Part shown: one piece after another, positions 56,666-64,000 of the stretch
How the letters are laid out: every line of letters begins with the position of its first letter
Position numbering within the stretch: the first letter of the stretch is position 1
Origin: a virus
Virus record (IMG/VR): IMGVR_UViG_3300049432_000156
Span: 1 to 64,000 of that record
Reading direction: 5' to 3' (one strand)
DNA length: 64,000 nt
The notes under the pieces: generated by a model
Database searches by the model: none
The model's input: only the letters and a program-made list of their open reading frames with translations
Told to the model about the DNA's origin: nothing
Made by a program: the position numbers and the translations under genes

Positions 56666-58122
56666 GGATTCAGAATAAGAATACGCCGCAGCTCTTCAAG
56701 CAATAGGGCACTACTGAAGGGTTTTTGCAGCGATGTGTCCGGTCCGTGCGCCCGGCCTCCACTGGCAAGCCCCGTCACGAACAGCACCGGCAACGCGGGT
56801 TCCAATTCCCGCAGTGCTTTCGCCAGTTCATAGCCGTCCATCAAAGGCAGGCCGATGTCGCTTACCAGAACAGCGATCCCCTCATGCTTTAGGAATGCCG
56901 ACAACGCCTCCGGGCCACTCGCCGCCTCGACAACACGGTAGTTCGCCGATTCCATAAATAAACGCATCCACGTTCTCAAGACCGGTTCGTCGTCCACGAG
57001 CAGGACCAGTTTCCCGTCACCGTCGAACTCCTGGGCGTCCACAGCCGTCGCGACCGGCAGGTAGATGTTAAATGTCGATCCGTGCGGATCGCTCTGGACC
57101 GTCACGCCGCCACCGTGGGCTTCGATGAGGGATTTCACCATCGACAAACCGAGTCCAGTTCCCTTGCCCTTTGGCTTGGTGGTGAAGAACGGCTGGAAAA
57201 TCAGTGGCAAAGCCGCGTCAGAAATCCCAACGCCCGTATCCCGGACGCTGACGCAGACGTATTTGCCATCCAATCCAAGCTCTGCGTCGGAGTGCAACGA
57301 AACGTTTTGAGTCGTGATCGTCAACTGCCCGCCGTTGGGCATTGCGTCGCGGGCGTTGATGCAGAGATTCAGGAGCGCGGCGTTGATCTGAGCCGCATCG
57401 CACCGGACCTGCGCTGTGCCGATTGCGGTCTCTACTTTCACGCGCACGTTGACGGGGAATGTCCCGCGCAACATCTGGCTGATCTCCGTCATCAGGAACT
57501 CTGCCGCGACGACGTGGAATGCGCCACCCTCGTTGCCTCGGGCAAAGGCGAGCATCTGTTGGAGTATTTCCGCGCCCCGTTTGGACGCGCCCTCCATCAT
57601 ATCCAAAATACGCTCGTCCTGCGGGACTATTCGCCGGCGGACCATGTCAATCCCGCTCAGGATAACCCCCAGAATGTTGTTGATGTCGTGCGCCAGGCCG
57701 GCGGACAACTCGCCCAGCAGTTCGAGCCTCTGGTTTAAGTTTTTTTCCAATATCCGCTTATGGTTTTCGTGGGCGTGTTCCACTGCCATCCGTAGCCGCT
57801 CTATCCGGTCTTTCAGGATGTAGTCCGACGCGCCAGCTTTCATCGCTGCAACAGCCGCTTCATGGTCCCCGATGCTGCCAGTCACCAGAATGACGGGCGT
57901 TTCCGGTTGTGATTTTTTGACCATCCGAATGGCTTCAGTGCCGTCAATGCCGGGCAGTTTCTGATCCACAAGAACGATGTCCCATTGCTGTTTCAGGGCT
58001 GCCAATAACTTGCTTGCCGAGTTGCAAACCGTGAGGTCAACAAGACCTGCAAGTTTGGCACCTACCATCTCGGCATCGTCCGGATCGTCTTCTAAAAACA
58101 AAGTGCGTAGTGGTTTTTTCAT
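56662..58122 (-). CDS. REC-histidine kinase-REC hybrid protein
   Basis: A ~486 aa soluble signalling protein. REC1: LFLEDDPDDAEM, phospho-acceptor Asp in VLVDQKLPG (Asp53 counting from ATG 58122), LVTGS, ILK. Then a short helix and HisKA with SAGLAHDINNILGVI (His145). HATPase_c: NLCINARDAM (N box), RDTGVGIS, PFFTTKPKGKGTGLGLSMV. REC2: VLLVDDEPVL, VLVSDIGLP (Asp ~422), FVTGL, LQKPF. All phosphorelay residues are present, so it is likely an active phosphorelay. Start at ATG 58122 overlaps the upstream stop; 58134 is an alternative. Phage-encoded two-component proteins are rare. Confidence 0.9.
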   Translation of the reverse strand: MKKPLRTLFLEDDPDDAEMVGAKLAGLVDLTVCNSASKLLAALKQQWDIVLVDQKLPGIDGTEAIRMVKKSQPETPVILVTGSIGDHEAAVAAMKAGASDYILKDRIERLRMAVEHAHENHKRILEKNLNQRLELLGELSAGLAHDINNILGVILSGIDMVRRRIVPQDERILDMMEGASKRGAEILQQMLAFARGNEGGAFHVVAAEFLMTEISQMLRGTFPVNVRVKVETAIGTAQVRCDAAQINAALLNLCINARDAMPNGGQLTITTQNVSLHSDAELGLDGKYVCVSVRDTGVGISDAALPLIFQPFFTTKPKGKGTGLGLSMVKSLIEAHGGGVTVQSDPHGSTFNIYLPVATAVDAQEFDGDGKLVLLVDDEPVLRTWMRLFMESANYRVVEAASGPEALSAFLKHEGIAVLVSDIGLPLMDGYELAKALRELEPALPVLFVTGLASGGRAHGPDTSLQKPFSSALLLEELRRILILNP

Positions 58123-58442
58123 CGAAGGTGGCATTCTTTTTCGATCTGAGATTTGACGAACGCATCGGTCTCGTCCCGTTTCTTTTTCTCGTCTCCAAAA
58201 TGCGCCACTGTCTTATCGAGGTACGTGAGCCACGCGGTTATGGCTGCCCAACTGACGGACACCCAAAGCAATCGAACGTCCAGTGGGGTGATGTCGTTTT
58301 CATGCACCTTCCACTCATGCAGGGTCGTGACCATCACGCCCAAGGCTGCCGCGCCGACCCAGAGCGTCCCGCGCAGAATCACCGGACTGTAAAACCGGAC
58401 ATGCTTCGCGCTTCGCTTGAGCAAGAGCGTCGTGTTCGACAT
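58119..58442 (-). CDS. Two-helix membrane protein, holin-like
   Basis: A 107 aa protein with two transmembrane segments (about 20-40, SPVILRGTLWVGAAALGVMV; 58-77, LLWVSVSWAAITAWLTYL) and a charged C-terminal tail. The size and topology match phage holins, but no family is certain; kinase partner is an alternative role given the ATGA overlap with the kinase gene. Confidence 0.55.
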   Translation of the reverse strand: MSNTTLLLKRSAKHVRFYSPVILRGTLWVGAAALGVMVTTLHEWKVHENDITPLDVRLLWVSVSWAAITAWLTYLDKTVAHFGDEKKKRDETDAFVKSQIEKECHLR

Positions 58443-58585
58443 GAGACAAGTTTGGCGGGAAACGAGACGGAGGCAACCTGCAATCCAGTTAATTTACGGG
58501 GCGTTTCAGACTGGCCCGTCCCATGCTGACAAGACATTGGCTGCGTGTTTAAGGGGGAGTCCGCGCAGCTTACGTTTCTGTTGCG

Positions 58586-58635
58586 GGCAAGAGTGCCAGC
58601 CGCGTGGATGGACGCGGACCCTCTTGCCTGTTTTT
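58586..58635 (+). terminator. Intrinsic-terminator-like hairpin on the plus strand
   Basis: GGCAAGAG (58586-58593) pairs with CTCTTGCC (58621-58628) and CCGCGT (58600-58605) with ACGCGG (58612-58617), followed by TGTTTTT. It faces the plus strand whereas adjacent genes are on the minus strand, so it may block antisense transcription. Confidence 0.5.
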
Positions 58636-58742
58636 CATTCCGGCCAGAACTTCCAGACCAGCCCCATTACCAACAGCCAGATGAGCAGGCCGAAGAACAC
58701 TTTCCAGCCGCGCTTGGTTTCACGGTGATCCTCACGGCACAT
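58635..58742 (-). CDS. Micro membrane protein 1
   Basis: A 35 aa single-pass protein (MCREDHRETKRGWKVFFGLL, then IWLLVMGLVWKFW). Charged N-terminus and a ~19 residue hydrophobic helix rich in Trp/Leu are typical of toxic or holin-accessory peptides. Its start lies two bases from the stop of the next micro-ORF. Confidence 0.5.
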   Translation of the reverse strand: MCREDHRETKRGWKVFFGLLIWLLVMGLVWKFWPE

Positions 58743-58743
58743 A

Positions 58744-58827
58744 TCACCATCGCCGGAACACTCGCGCTACGATAGAAAGAAAACCCACCAGCACCCGGAT
58801 CAGGAACTCTTGGTAGCGGCGTTTCAT
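58744..58827 (-). CDS. Micro membrane protein 2
   Basis: A 27 aa peptide (MKRRYQEFLIRVLVGFLSIV and ARVFRRW) with a basic start, hydrophobic middle and basic end. Preceded by a strong GGCGGAGGAAAT ribosome-binding site, the best evidence that it is made. Its ATGA overlaps the Tat-protein gene end. Confidence 0.5.
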   Translation of the reverse strand: MKRRYQEFLIRVLVGFLSIVARVFRRW

Positions 58828-59744
58828 GGATTTCCTCCGCCTAGGCTGGTTCGCAGTGTCGCGATCAGGGAGTAAAAAGCTGCTGACTCAGCAGAGGTAA
58901 ACCCAGCGTGAGCGGCTATGAATGACATCCGCTTTGCACTGTAAGAATGAGCAAGTCCGGTAGCCGTATTCCGAACAGCGAAAGCATACAGTATAGAGTT
59001 AAGTGCGTTTCCAGTAGCCGTAGTAGCACTACCAACTTGAGCATGAGGAGTAGCTTGGTTTGCAAAATACAGTTTGAAATCAGTTGTCGAAAGACGATTT
59101 GCTGAGTAGTAACCATTGCCTGGCTGCGGTGTCACCTGTATATTCCAACCACTTCCGAAACCGCACGATTCAACATAGCTATTGCCGCCGTTATTCAGAT
59201 AAAATACCGTGTTGTTGTTGCTGTTCGCTGTATTGATGGAACCAAACTCGCTTTCAGTTACCCCTCCATTGCTGGCAGAATCAGGAGAGACAATGGTCAT
59301 TCCAAAATCAGTGCTGGGTGTTGTCCCAGGTGGAATAATACCTGTATCGAGATATTTGGAAATTCCATCACCCTTTAATCCGTTGACTGTAAGATCACCA
59401 CTGACAAAGTTGTGGTTAACCCACAGTTCATAGCCTGTCCCACTGCCGGATAGTGTGTAAATTATTGGAACCAGCGCAGCCGTCAGAGAATCGGGAACAA
59501 TACAGTTCAGGGAATAGAACTTGTCCCGAAGTCCCGCCGCGATTAAATTGTCATAGAAGGTGCTGATTGCTTTTATGGTGGCCAGAGATGGGAGAGCACC
59601 TCCAAGTCTAACAACCGCCGCAGCCCAGGCTTGTCCGGAGAGTGTAAACTCCGCCCTGCGATTCGGAACCGTGGCGAGTTGCCCGTGGGCGTAGGCGGGC
59701 ACAAAAATCAATCCACTCTTAATGAAGTTGCGGCGCGTTACCAT
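58824..59744 (-). CDS. Tat-signal exported fibre-like protein
   Basis: A 306 aa protein beginning MVTRRNFIKSGLIFVPAYAHG, a textbook twin-arginine signal with SRRxFxK-like core and AxA-type cleavage (AYAHG). The mature part is Asn/Ser/Gly-rich and beta-like (NTANSNNNTVFYLNNGGNSYV; NRLSTTDFKLYFANQATPHAQ), as in fibres or lectin-like domains. Exported through the Tat system it would reach the host periplasm or surface, an odd fate for a virion part. ATG 59744 is chosen for the signal. Confidence 0.65.
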   Translation of the reverse strand: MVTRRNFIKSGLIFVPAYAHGQLATVPNRRAEFTLSGQAWAAAVVRLGGALPSLATIKAISTFYDNLIAAGLRDKFYSLNCIVPDSLTAALVPIIYTLSGSGTGYELWVNHNFVSGDLTVNGLKGDGISKYLDTGIIPPGTTPSTDFGMTIVSPDSASNGGVTESEFGSINTANSNNNTVFYLNNGGNSYVESCGFGSGWNIQVTPQPGNGYYSANRLSTTDFKLYFANQATPHAQVGSATTATGNALNSILYAFAVRNTATGLAHSYSAKRMSFIAAHAGFTSAESAAFYSLIATLRTSLGGGNP

Positions 59745-60937
59745 AAGGACGGAGCCGTTGAGGATTCGAGCCATTGCAGGCGGGCTTTGAGCAGCCGAAC
59801 GGGAGTGTTCGTCCAGGTGTCCGATGAGTTACCGCCTTGTCGTGACACGTCGAACCAGATGGAGTCTCCCCTCGCCGGAGAACCGCCTATTGTGATGGCT
59901 GGAGAAAGGAACATCTGCAGGACGTTCCCGGCAGTGCTCAGTCCATTGGTGACGAAAACCTGCGTGCCGAATACAGCATTGGTCAATGCTTCACCAGGAG
60001 CCAATGAACCAGCCTTGACACCCCACACCAGGTTTGTGGTCGTTGCCACGTTGGTATTGTCACAGGTCACATAGAGCTTGAGCGTTACGGTGCCGACATT
60101 CCACACATCAGGAAGTGTCAGTGCGAACCGCGCGCTTTGTGTTGCGGCATCAGCGAAAATCCAGGAATCCGAAAGCGTGTCGTTTACGCTGTTGGTGTAG
60201 GCACCCGCTGTTGCCGCAGTTGGCCCGCCGAACATCGCCCCGGCTTCGATGGATTGATCGCGGTAAATGCCAACAAAACTGCTTACCGCAGTCGCGGTGA
60301 TGTTGCTTCCGTTCACACCCCACGTCACGGAAGCCGTGTCCTGGATGTTCGGTGTCGTAACGTTCGTCGCGTTGACTGAGACGGTCGTGCCACCTCCCGT
60401 TGCGCTTAACGTCGTGCCATCAAACGCCAGCCCGGGGCCGATGGTCGTTGCCGCCAGGTTCGTGTTGCCGTCCGTGCGCACAATCTTGCTCGGGCCGATC
60501 TGGAGGACGGTCAGGTTGCTGGAAATCTGCAAATGGCCGCCCTTGCCGATGTTGAATACGTTCGACGTGACGTTGACCGTCGTGGCGTTGATGACCGTGT
60601 TCGTCGTATTTGTGCCTCCTGCCGCGATTGGATTGCCGTCCAGCGTCAGGACACCACCAACAGCCATTGTCACCACGTTCGTCAATCCGCCCAGTTTGAG
60701 ATACGTCGCACTGACAGTGATGGCAGAAACCGGATCAGCCGCGAGTCCATTGACGTTCAAGTTGCTAACTGTGGCTCCATTCAAGATAGACACCTTGTTG
60801 CCGTTGGTGCTGAACTGAGAACTGACAAAATCAGACAACGTGGGGTGAGGCGTGCTGTTCGTGGTGAAGTAGTTCAATTTGAACGGTTGCCCAATGGCGG
60901 ACAGGCAGCACAGGAGGAGGCAGAGAAAGATTTTCAT
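59738..60937 (-). CDS. Sec-signal fibre-like protein
   Basis: A 399 aa protein from ATG 60937 with signal peptide MKIFLCLLLCCLSAIGQPF. The mature chain is Asn/Thr/Val-rich with long beta repeats (TVSNLNVNGLAADPVSAITV; TNTTNTVINATTVNVTSNVF), as in autotransporters or fibres, ending with a compact domain. With the Tat protein it forms a pair of exported proteins at the end of the late operon. Confidence 0.65.
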   Translation of the reverse strand: MKIFLCLLLCCLSAIGQPFKLNYFTTNSTPHPTLSDFVSSQFSTNGNKVSILNGATVSNLNVNGLAADPVSAITVSATYLKLGGLTNVVTMAVGGVLTLDGNPIAAGGTNTTNTVINATTVNVTSNVFNIGKGGHLQISSNLTVLQIGPSKIVRTDGNTNLAATTIGPGLAFDGTTLSATGGGTTVSVNATNVTTPNIQDTASVTWGVNGSNITATAVSSFVGIYRDQSIEAGAMFGGPTAATAGAYTNSVNDTLSDSWIFADAATQSARFALTLPDVWNVGTVTLKLYVTCDNTNVATTTNLVWGVKAGSLAPGEALTNAVFGTQVFVTNGLSTAGNVLQMFLSPAITIGGSPARGDSIWFDVSRQGGNSSDTWTNTPVRLLKARLQWLESSTAPSLW

Positions 60938-60939
60938 TT

Positions 60940-61179
60940 TTATCCTGCTTGTTGGTTCCACGCCTGGCTGGTCACATTCCACGACCACCAATTCGGAACG
61001 GCTCCCTCCTGATAGTACCACGCGGCCAGACTGGGATCGGACGGCGTCACGTTCCCGTTCGGATCGGCGAACGCGCCGGTGATGACGGAGCCGGAGCTGG
61101 CGGACGGCCCGGCCGGGGCGGTGAATGGACCGGCGGGTCCCTGGGCATACAAGAAGTGGTTCACGTCAACGACTGTCAT
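60940..61179 (-). CDS. Small Trp-rich fibre-like protein
   Basis: A 79 aa protein with collagen-like GPAGPFTAPAGPS and a Trp-rich tail AAWYYQEGAVPNWWSWNVTS. The tail looks like a carbohydrate-binding or fibre end domain. Two bases upstream of the Sec-signal gene. Confidence 0.5.
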   Translation of the reverse strand: MTVVDVNHFLYAQGPAGPFTAPAGPSASSGSVITGAFADPNGNVTPSDPSLAAWYYQEGAVPNWWSWNVTSQAWNQQAG

Positions 61180-61685
61180 TTGGCCTCCTTGAGTTCTTTT
61201 TTCTCCACGGACTGCGCGTTGATTTGGATGTTGATCGGGCTGATCTGCGCGCCCGGCAGAAACGGTTTGGACGGCAACGCGGCGGGGCCTGCCTGCTTGC
61301 CAGCGGTCTGGCCGCTGATCTCCATTTGGAGTTCCACGTTTTTGTCCAGGGCACTGAGGAATCGCAATTGAAGGTCCAGGTAGCCCTGCTTGGTTTCATC
61401 GTCGAGGTCATCTCTGCCGGCCAGTTCGGCGCAGCGCGCGGCGGCTTCGCAGACCATCTCCGCACTTCCAAGCAATTTCCCAGTACCGTATCGCAAGATG
61501 CCAATCTGGTCGAGGAACTGGCCGATGGCCGCGACGTTGGACAACCCGCGGGCGGACACCTTTAGCAGATTCAGTTCTCTGGCCGCGCGGTTGAGCCTGC
61601 CCGGTGAGACCGGCTTTGGCTTTTCGGGGACGCCCGATGGTTCGATTACTTCAAGCTCGCGCCTGGATGTGATAACTTCGGCCAT
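61176..61685 (-). CDS. Helical hypothetical protein
   Basis: A 169 aa protein from ATG 61685 (MAEVITSRRELEVIEPSG...). Helical middle (LLKVSARGLSNVAAIGQFLDQI; CEAAARCAELAGRDDLDDETKQGYLDLQLRFLSAL) and Gln/Pro-rich tail. Size and position allow a small terminase or head-associated role, but nothing specific is visible. Overlaps the next gene by ATGA. Confidence 0.5.
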   Translation of the reverse strand: MAEVITSRRELEVIEPSGVPEKPKPVSPGRLNRAARELNLLKVSARGLSNVAAIGQFLDQIGILRYGTGKLLGSAEMVCEAAARCAELAGRDDLDDETKQGYLDLQLRFLSALDKNVELQMEISGQTAGKQAGPAALPSKPFLPGAQISPINIQINAQSVEKKELKEAK

Positions 61686-62040
61686 GCTCATCTTCGGATT
61701 CAAACGTGCGCGGTTTCGGGAATGGACGCAAGTTTTGAATCTTGAGCGCAAGTCATCCCCGTTGTGGAAGCTACTGCTTGAGATGTCGTGGGTCGCGCTG
61801 AAGGGATTGCCTCACTGGCGAGCTAACCGGCGGCGCTGGCGCAAGCGGATGCGGACGTGCATCAAATGCCCCATCTATAACCCGGAACTTCACCAATGCC
61901 GACCCGCCGTGCCGCCGGGGATTGACCCGAAGCGGTTCGAGCATATCGGGTGTGGGTGCCACGCGCCCATGCTGGCAGTTTTTTCGTCCGAACCCTGTTT
62001 CGCAAAAAAAACTCTCGGAGGATCGAACGGTTGGGATTGA
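61684..62040 (+). CDS. Cys-rich zinc-binding protein
   Basis: A 118 aa protein. N-terminal ~70 residues basic/helical (KRARFREWTQVLNLERK; RRRWRKRMRTC). Then CIKCPIYNPELHQCRP and GCGCHAPMLAVFSSEPC: a CxxC...C...CxC cysteine cluster seen in small phage proteins of unknown function. Its ATG overlaps the minus-strand start at 61685 in CATG (divergent). Confidence 0.6.
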   Translation: MLIFGFKRARFREWTQVLNLERKSSPLWKLLLEMSWVALKGLPHWRANRRRWRKRMRTCIKCPIYNPELHQCRPAVPPGIDPKRFEHIGCGCHAPMLAVFSSEPCFAKKTLGGSNGWD

Positions 62041-62083
62041 CAAACTCCAGAGTTTCAGTTTTGCTGGTTGCGTTCGGAAGCCC

Positions 62084-62165
62084 GTAGTACGGCACGCAAA
62101 TTTTCCACGCCGGCAAGTTGGCGGAATCATCCTTGGTTCTGCCGTACTACAACTTCCGGCGTGGA
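62084..62165 (+). promoter_or_regulatory. Interleaved inverted repeats (pseudoknot-like leader)
   Basis: GTAGTACGGCA (62084-62094) pairs with TGCCGTACTAC (62140-62150), and TCCACGCCGG (62104-62113) pairs with CCGGCGTGGA (62156-62165). Order A-B-A'-B' permits an RNA pseudoknot or two alternative hairpins. B' ends three bases before ATG 62169, so the second stem would hide the RBS. Both stems are perfect. Confidence 0.6.
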
Positions 62166-62168
62166 CTT

Positions 62169-62588
62169 ATGACCAAAGCACAGGAACGCAAAGCAAGAAG
62201 GAAAGGCTTCAAATTTCGGAAACGTCGAATCAGACTTGTAAAGCGGTTGGATCGGGAATTGAAACTGGTTTCATCCGATCCGGCTGAGCGGTTGTCTCTG
62301 CTCAAAAGGTGGTCCTTGAGAAAAGTAAAGACCGGGGCATTCGACACCGCTTCAATGCGCCGTGCCGCTCACCAGCGCAGACCCCACGAAGCCATTTTCG
62401 GGCATTGCTGGGCTTGTGCTGAACCGCGAATGCTGGTCAATCACCACGTCATTCAAATTCAGCATGGAGGCAGCAATTGGCATCTGAACATCGTCAAAAT
62501 CTGCGATGATTGCCACGCTCTGATTCATCCCTGGCTATCTCCACAAAGTCCATACTCGGATTTGAAATCCGGAGAAGTGCCTTTTTAG
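62169..62588 (+). CDS. HNH endonuclease
   Basis: A 139 aa protein. Very basic N-terminal part (KAQERKARRKGFKFRKRRIR), then CWACAEPRMLVNHHVIQIQHGGSNWHLNIVKICDDCHALIHP containing the two zinc knuckles and HH...N...H catalytic residues. ATG 62169 avoids the structured leader; a longer reading from 62118 would code through it. Site-specific nuclease, likely mobile. Confidence 0.8.
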   Translation: MTKAQERKARRKGFKFRKRRIRLVKRLDRELKLVSSDPAERLSLLKRWSLRKVKTGAFDTASMRRAAHQRRPHEAIFGHCWACAEPRMLVNHHVIQIQHGGSNWHLNIVKICDDCHALIHPWLSPQSPYSDLKSGEVPF

Positions 62589-63856
62589 TGGCCGTTTCGA
62601 TTCTTCTCCGGCAAATCTTCTGGAGAAGTGTCGAGGTCGATAATCACGCCGCCGTCGCGTTTCCGTCGGGTCTCGGACAGTTCGCCGTTCTCGACGAGCG
62701 CGCGGAATGAGCGGATGTTTTTGAGGAAATTCGGGAGTTCCGGAGGCGCTTCTTCCTTCTCCGGTTTCGGCGGAGCTTCATCGGAGAAGCGGTTAAAGGC
62801 GGTTTCCGGTGAAAGCTCAAGACTTTCACAGATACCTTTGCCCGGGCGGACGCGGCCCGGGTCGGTTGCCGGAATCAAAGTAACGGAGCCGAAAGTTTTC
62901 CCTTCGCAAATTGCACCGGCCGGAACAGATACGGCACCCGAGTAGTGCCGCAGGATTTCCAGGGTGTATTTGAGGCGTTTGGACATGGCACCCAGGATGT
63001 GGTTCGCGTAGGCGGCGTGGCCGATCTTCTGCAACCGGGCGAATTCCTGTTCCTCCAAGGATTGTTCCAGCTCACGGGAGGGCAGGGTTTCCAAGGTCCA
63101 ACGGACGAAGCGATGTTTGGCATCGATGGCCAGGAGTTTTGCGGAAGCCAGTGCCTTGTACACTCCGGCTTCGGTCAATGCCTCCTGCCGTTCGCCTGGA
63201 GGTTTTCGGAATGCGGAGATGAGCGCGCTGAACCGGACGGTGAGCGCTTCTTTCCAGTTTTGTCGATAAGGCATTGCGATGATCCGCGCGAAGCCCAGGT
63301 CGAGAACGCGGCGGTCGGTGACGAGGAATTTCTTCGCCTCCTTGCGGACGGCGAGCCAGATTATTTTGAGTTCCTCCCAGGCGATCGAACCCAGCAGACC
63401 GTGGACGCGCTTCAGGAACTCCGATTCCAGCGCGGAGAAGCCGGGTTCCGGTTCGAGCTGCAGGTCTTCTTCGTCGTTATCGACGTCGCCGCGGTCGATC
63501 TTGGGCGGTTCGTATCCTGGCCAAACGATGGTCGTTTCGCGGTTTATCCCCGGATGTTTGCGGGCGAACTTGAGCAGGCTCGCGTCGCTGAACCACCATG
63601 CGTTCTGGTCATTCGGGCAATGATCGAAAGAGTCGATGACCGGTTTGAGACACCGGTACTGGGAAGCGGTGTAGCTGCCGGCGCGCTTGACGCGGAACCA
63701 GCGTTCTCCGTCTTCGCTGCGGAAAGGATGTACGTATATAGGCAGCGACCAGGCGAAGCCGTCCTCAAGTCTGCCCGAGACCACCCAGAGTTCGGTATCG
63801 CCATCGCGCCGGACGGAGATTTTCCGGGGCGCTGTTGTTTCCTGCAAATCTGACAT
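62585..63856 (-). CDS. Large hypothetical protein
   Basis: A ~423 aa protein from ATG 63856 (MSDLQETTAPRKISVRRDGD...). N-terminal beta-rich half (ELWVVSGRLEDGFAWSLPIYVHPFRS), middle helical (FARIIAMPYRQNWKEALTV), tail with EAPPKPEKEEAPPELPNFLKN. No family recognised. Might be a virion or replication protein; it overlaps the HNH gene end by four bases. Confidence 0.55.
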   Translation of the reverse strand: MSDLQETTAPRKISVRRDGDTELWVVSGRLEDGFAWSLPIYVHPFRSEDGERWFRVKRAGSYTASQYRCLKPVIDSFDHCPNDQNAWWFSDASLLKFARKHPGINRETTIVWPGYEPPKIDRGDVDNDEEDLQLEPEPGFSALESEFLKRVHGLLGSIAWEELKIIWLAVRKEAKKFLVTDRRVLDLGFARIIAMPYRQNWKEALTVRFSALISAFRKPPGERQEALTEAGVYKALASAKLLAIDAKHRFVRWTLETLPSRELEQSLEEQEFARLQKIGHAAYANHILGAMSKRLKYTLEILRHYSGAVSVPAGAICEGKTFGSVTLIPATDPGRVRPGKGICESLELSPETAFNRFSDEAPPKPEKEEAPPELPNFLKNIRSFRALVENGELSETRRKRDGGVIIDLDTSPEDLPEKNRNGH

Positions 63857-63883
63857 TGCGTTCATTCCGGAATCGGCTAAGGT

Positions 63884-63943
63884 CGCGGCAGCGTTCGACA
63901 CGCGATGCCGAACGCCGCCACTGAACACAACGATGTGACCGTT
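63884..63943 (+). promoter_or_regulatory. Hairpin plus conserved leader of partial HNH gene
   Basis: GCGGCAGCGTTCG pairs with CGAACGCCGC (about 63884-63917). It is followed by CTGAACACAACGATGTGACC and then ATG 63944. The block CTGAACACAACG and the hairpin match the HNH leader at 37.9 kb (one mismatch in a 16 base run). Confidence 0.5.
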
Positions 63944-64000
63944 ATGCCTACAAAACCAATATCACCGGGGACTCGATATACAAGATGGATCGTGCTTGGT
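63944..64000 (+). CDS. Partial gene, probably HNH endonuclease N-terminus
   Basis: ATG 63944 opens MPTKPISPGTRYTRWIVLG and runs off the window end. The 'G-x-R-Y-x-x-W-x-V-L' phrase matches the N-termini of phage HNH proteins, and the leader matches other homing endonuclease genes here. Only 19 residues are visible. Confidence 0.4.
   Translation, partial: MPTKPISPGTRYTRWIVLG

Noticed and set aside
1-64000. CRISPR arrays and tRNA genes
   Set aside because: No regularly spaced direct repeats and no cloverleaf-like sequence with CCA end were seen by eye; a tRNAscan-SE run would be decisive.

Overview
The window looks like part of a tailed double-stranded DNA phage or prophage. It carries a large terminase (TerL), portal, scaffold-like protein, major capsid protein, tail adaptor/nozzle-type proteins, a collar-domain fibre protein, RecT, RusA, a PD-(D/E)XK exonuclease and a tyrosine recombinase. 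It has no ribosomal, tRNA or central-metabolism genes. The nozzle-like 774 aa protein, the absence of a recognisable tape-measure, sheath or tube gene, and a 3,669 aa virion-type protein favour a short-tailed (podovirus-like) particle; this is inference. The host cannot be read from the sequence. The DUF1257/DUF2997/Ycf46-type module and integron-attC-like repeats would fit a soil or water bacterium, and Verrucomicrobiota/Planctomycetota is only a guess. Both ends of the window cut through phage sequence.

Layout. 0-8.6 kb (+): tightly coupled small genes (ATGA/GTGA overlaps) with two HNH homing endonucleases, the DUF1257-DUF2997-SWIM-AAA module, a RmlA-type nucleotidylyltransferase, a glycosyltransferase and an RFC/MoxR-like AAA+ protein. 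8.6-14.2 kb: recombination genes (RusA on -, RecT on +) in and around a series of attC-like imperfect palindromes that separate very small ORFs like gene cassettes. 14.2-17.8 kb (+): split exonuclease, small DNA-binding proteins and tyrosine recombinase. 17.9-22.2 kb (+): glycosyltransferases, a FkbM methyltransferase and a WcbI-like protein. 22.2-53.6 kb (-): the virion operon, from the giant polyvalent protein (3' end) back to the portal, interrupted by four homing endonucleases. 53.7-55.4 kb (+): terminase large subunit, the only late gene found on this strand. 55.5-61.7 kb (-): small membrane and lipoprotein genes, a REC-histidine kinase-REC protein, and two secreted fibre-like proteins (one Tat, one Sec signal). 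61.7-64 kb: a Cys-rich protein, an HNH gene behind interleaved inverted repeats, a 440 aa unknown, and the start of another gene.

How the parts fit. RecT, the exonuclease and RusA form a homologous recombination set; the recombinase suggests a temperate or integrating lifestyle. RmlA, three glycosyltransferases, FkbM and WcbI-like proteins suggest sugar decoration of virion or host surface. The most unusual signals are the attC-like palindrome array whose loops hold the start codons of the downstream ORFs; a shared hairpin-plus-leader in front of homing endonuclease genes of two unrelated families; the phage-borne REC-HK-REC protein; and the giant protein combining two HExxH motifs with a GHKL ATPase.
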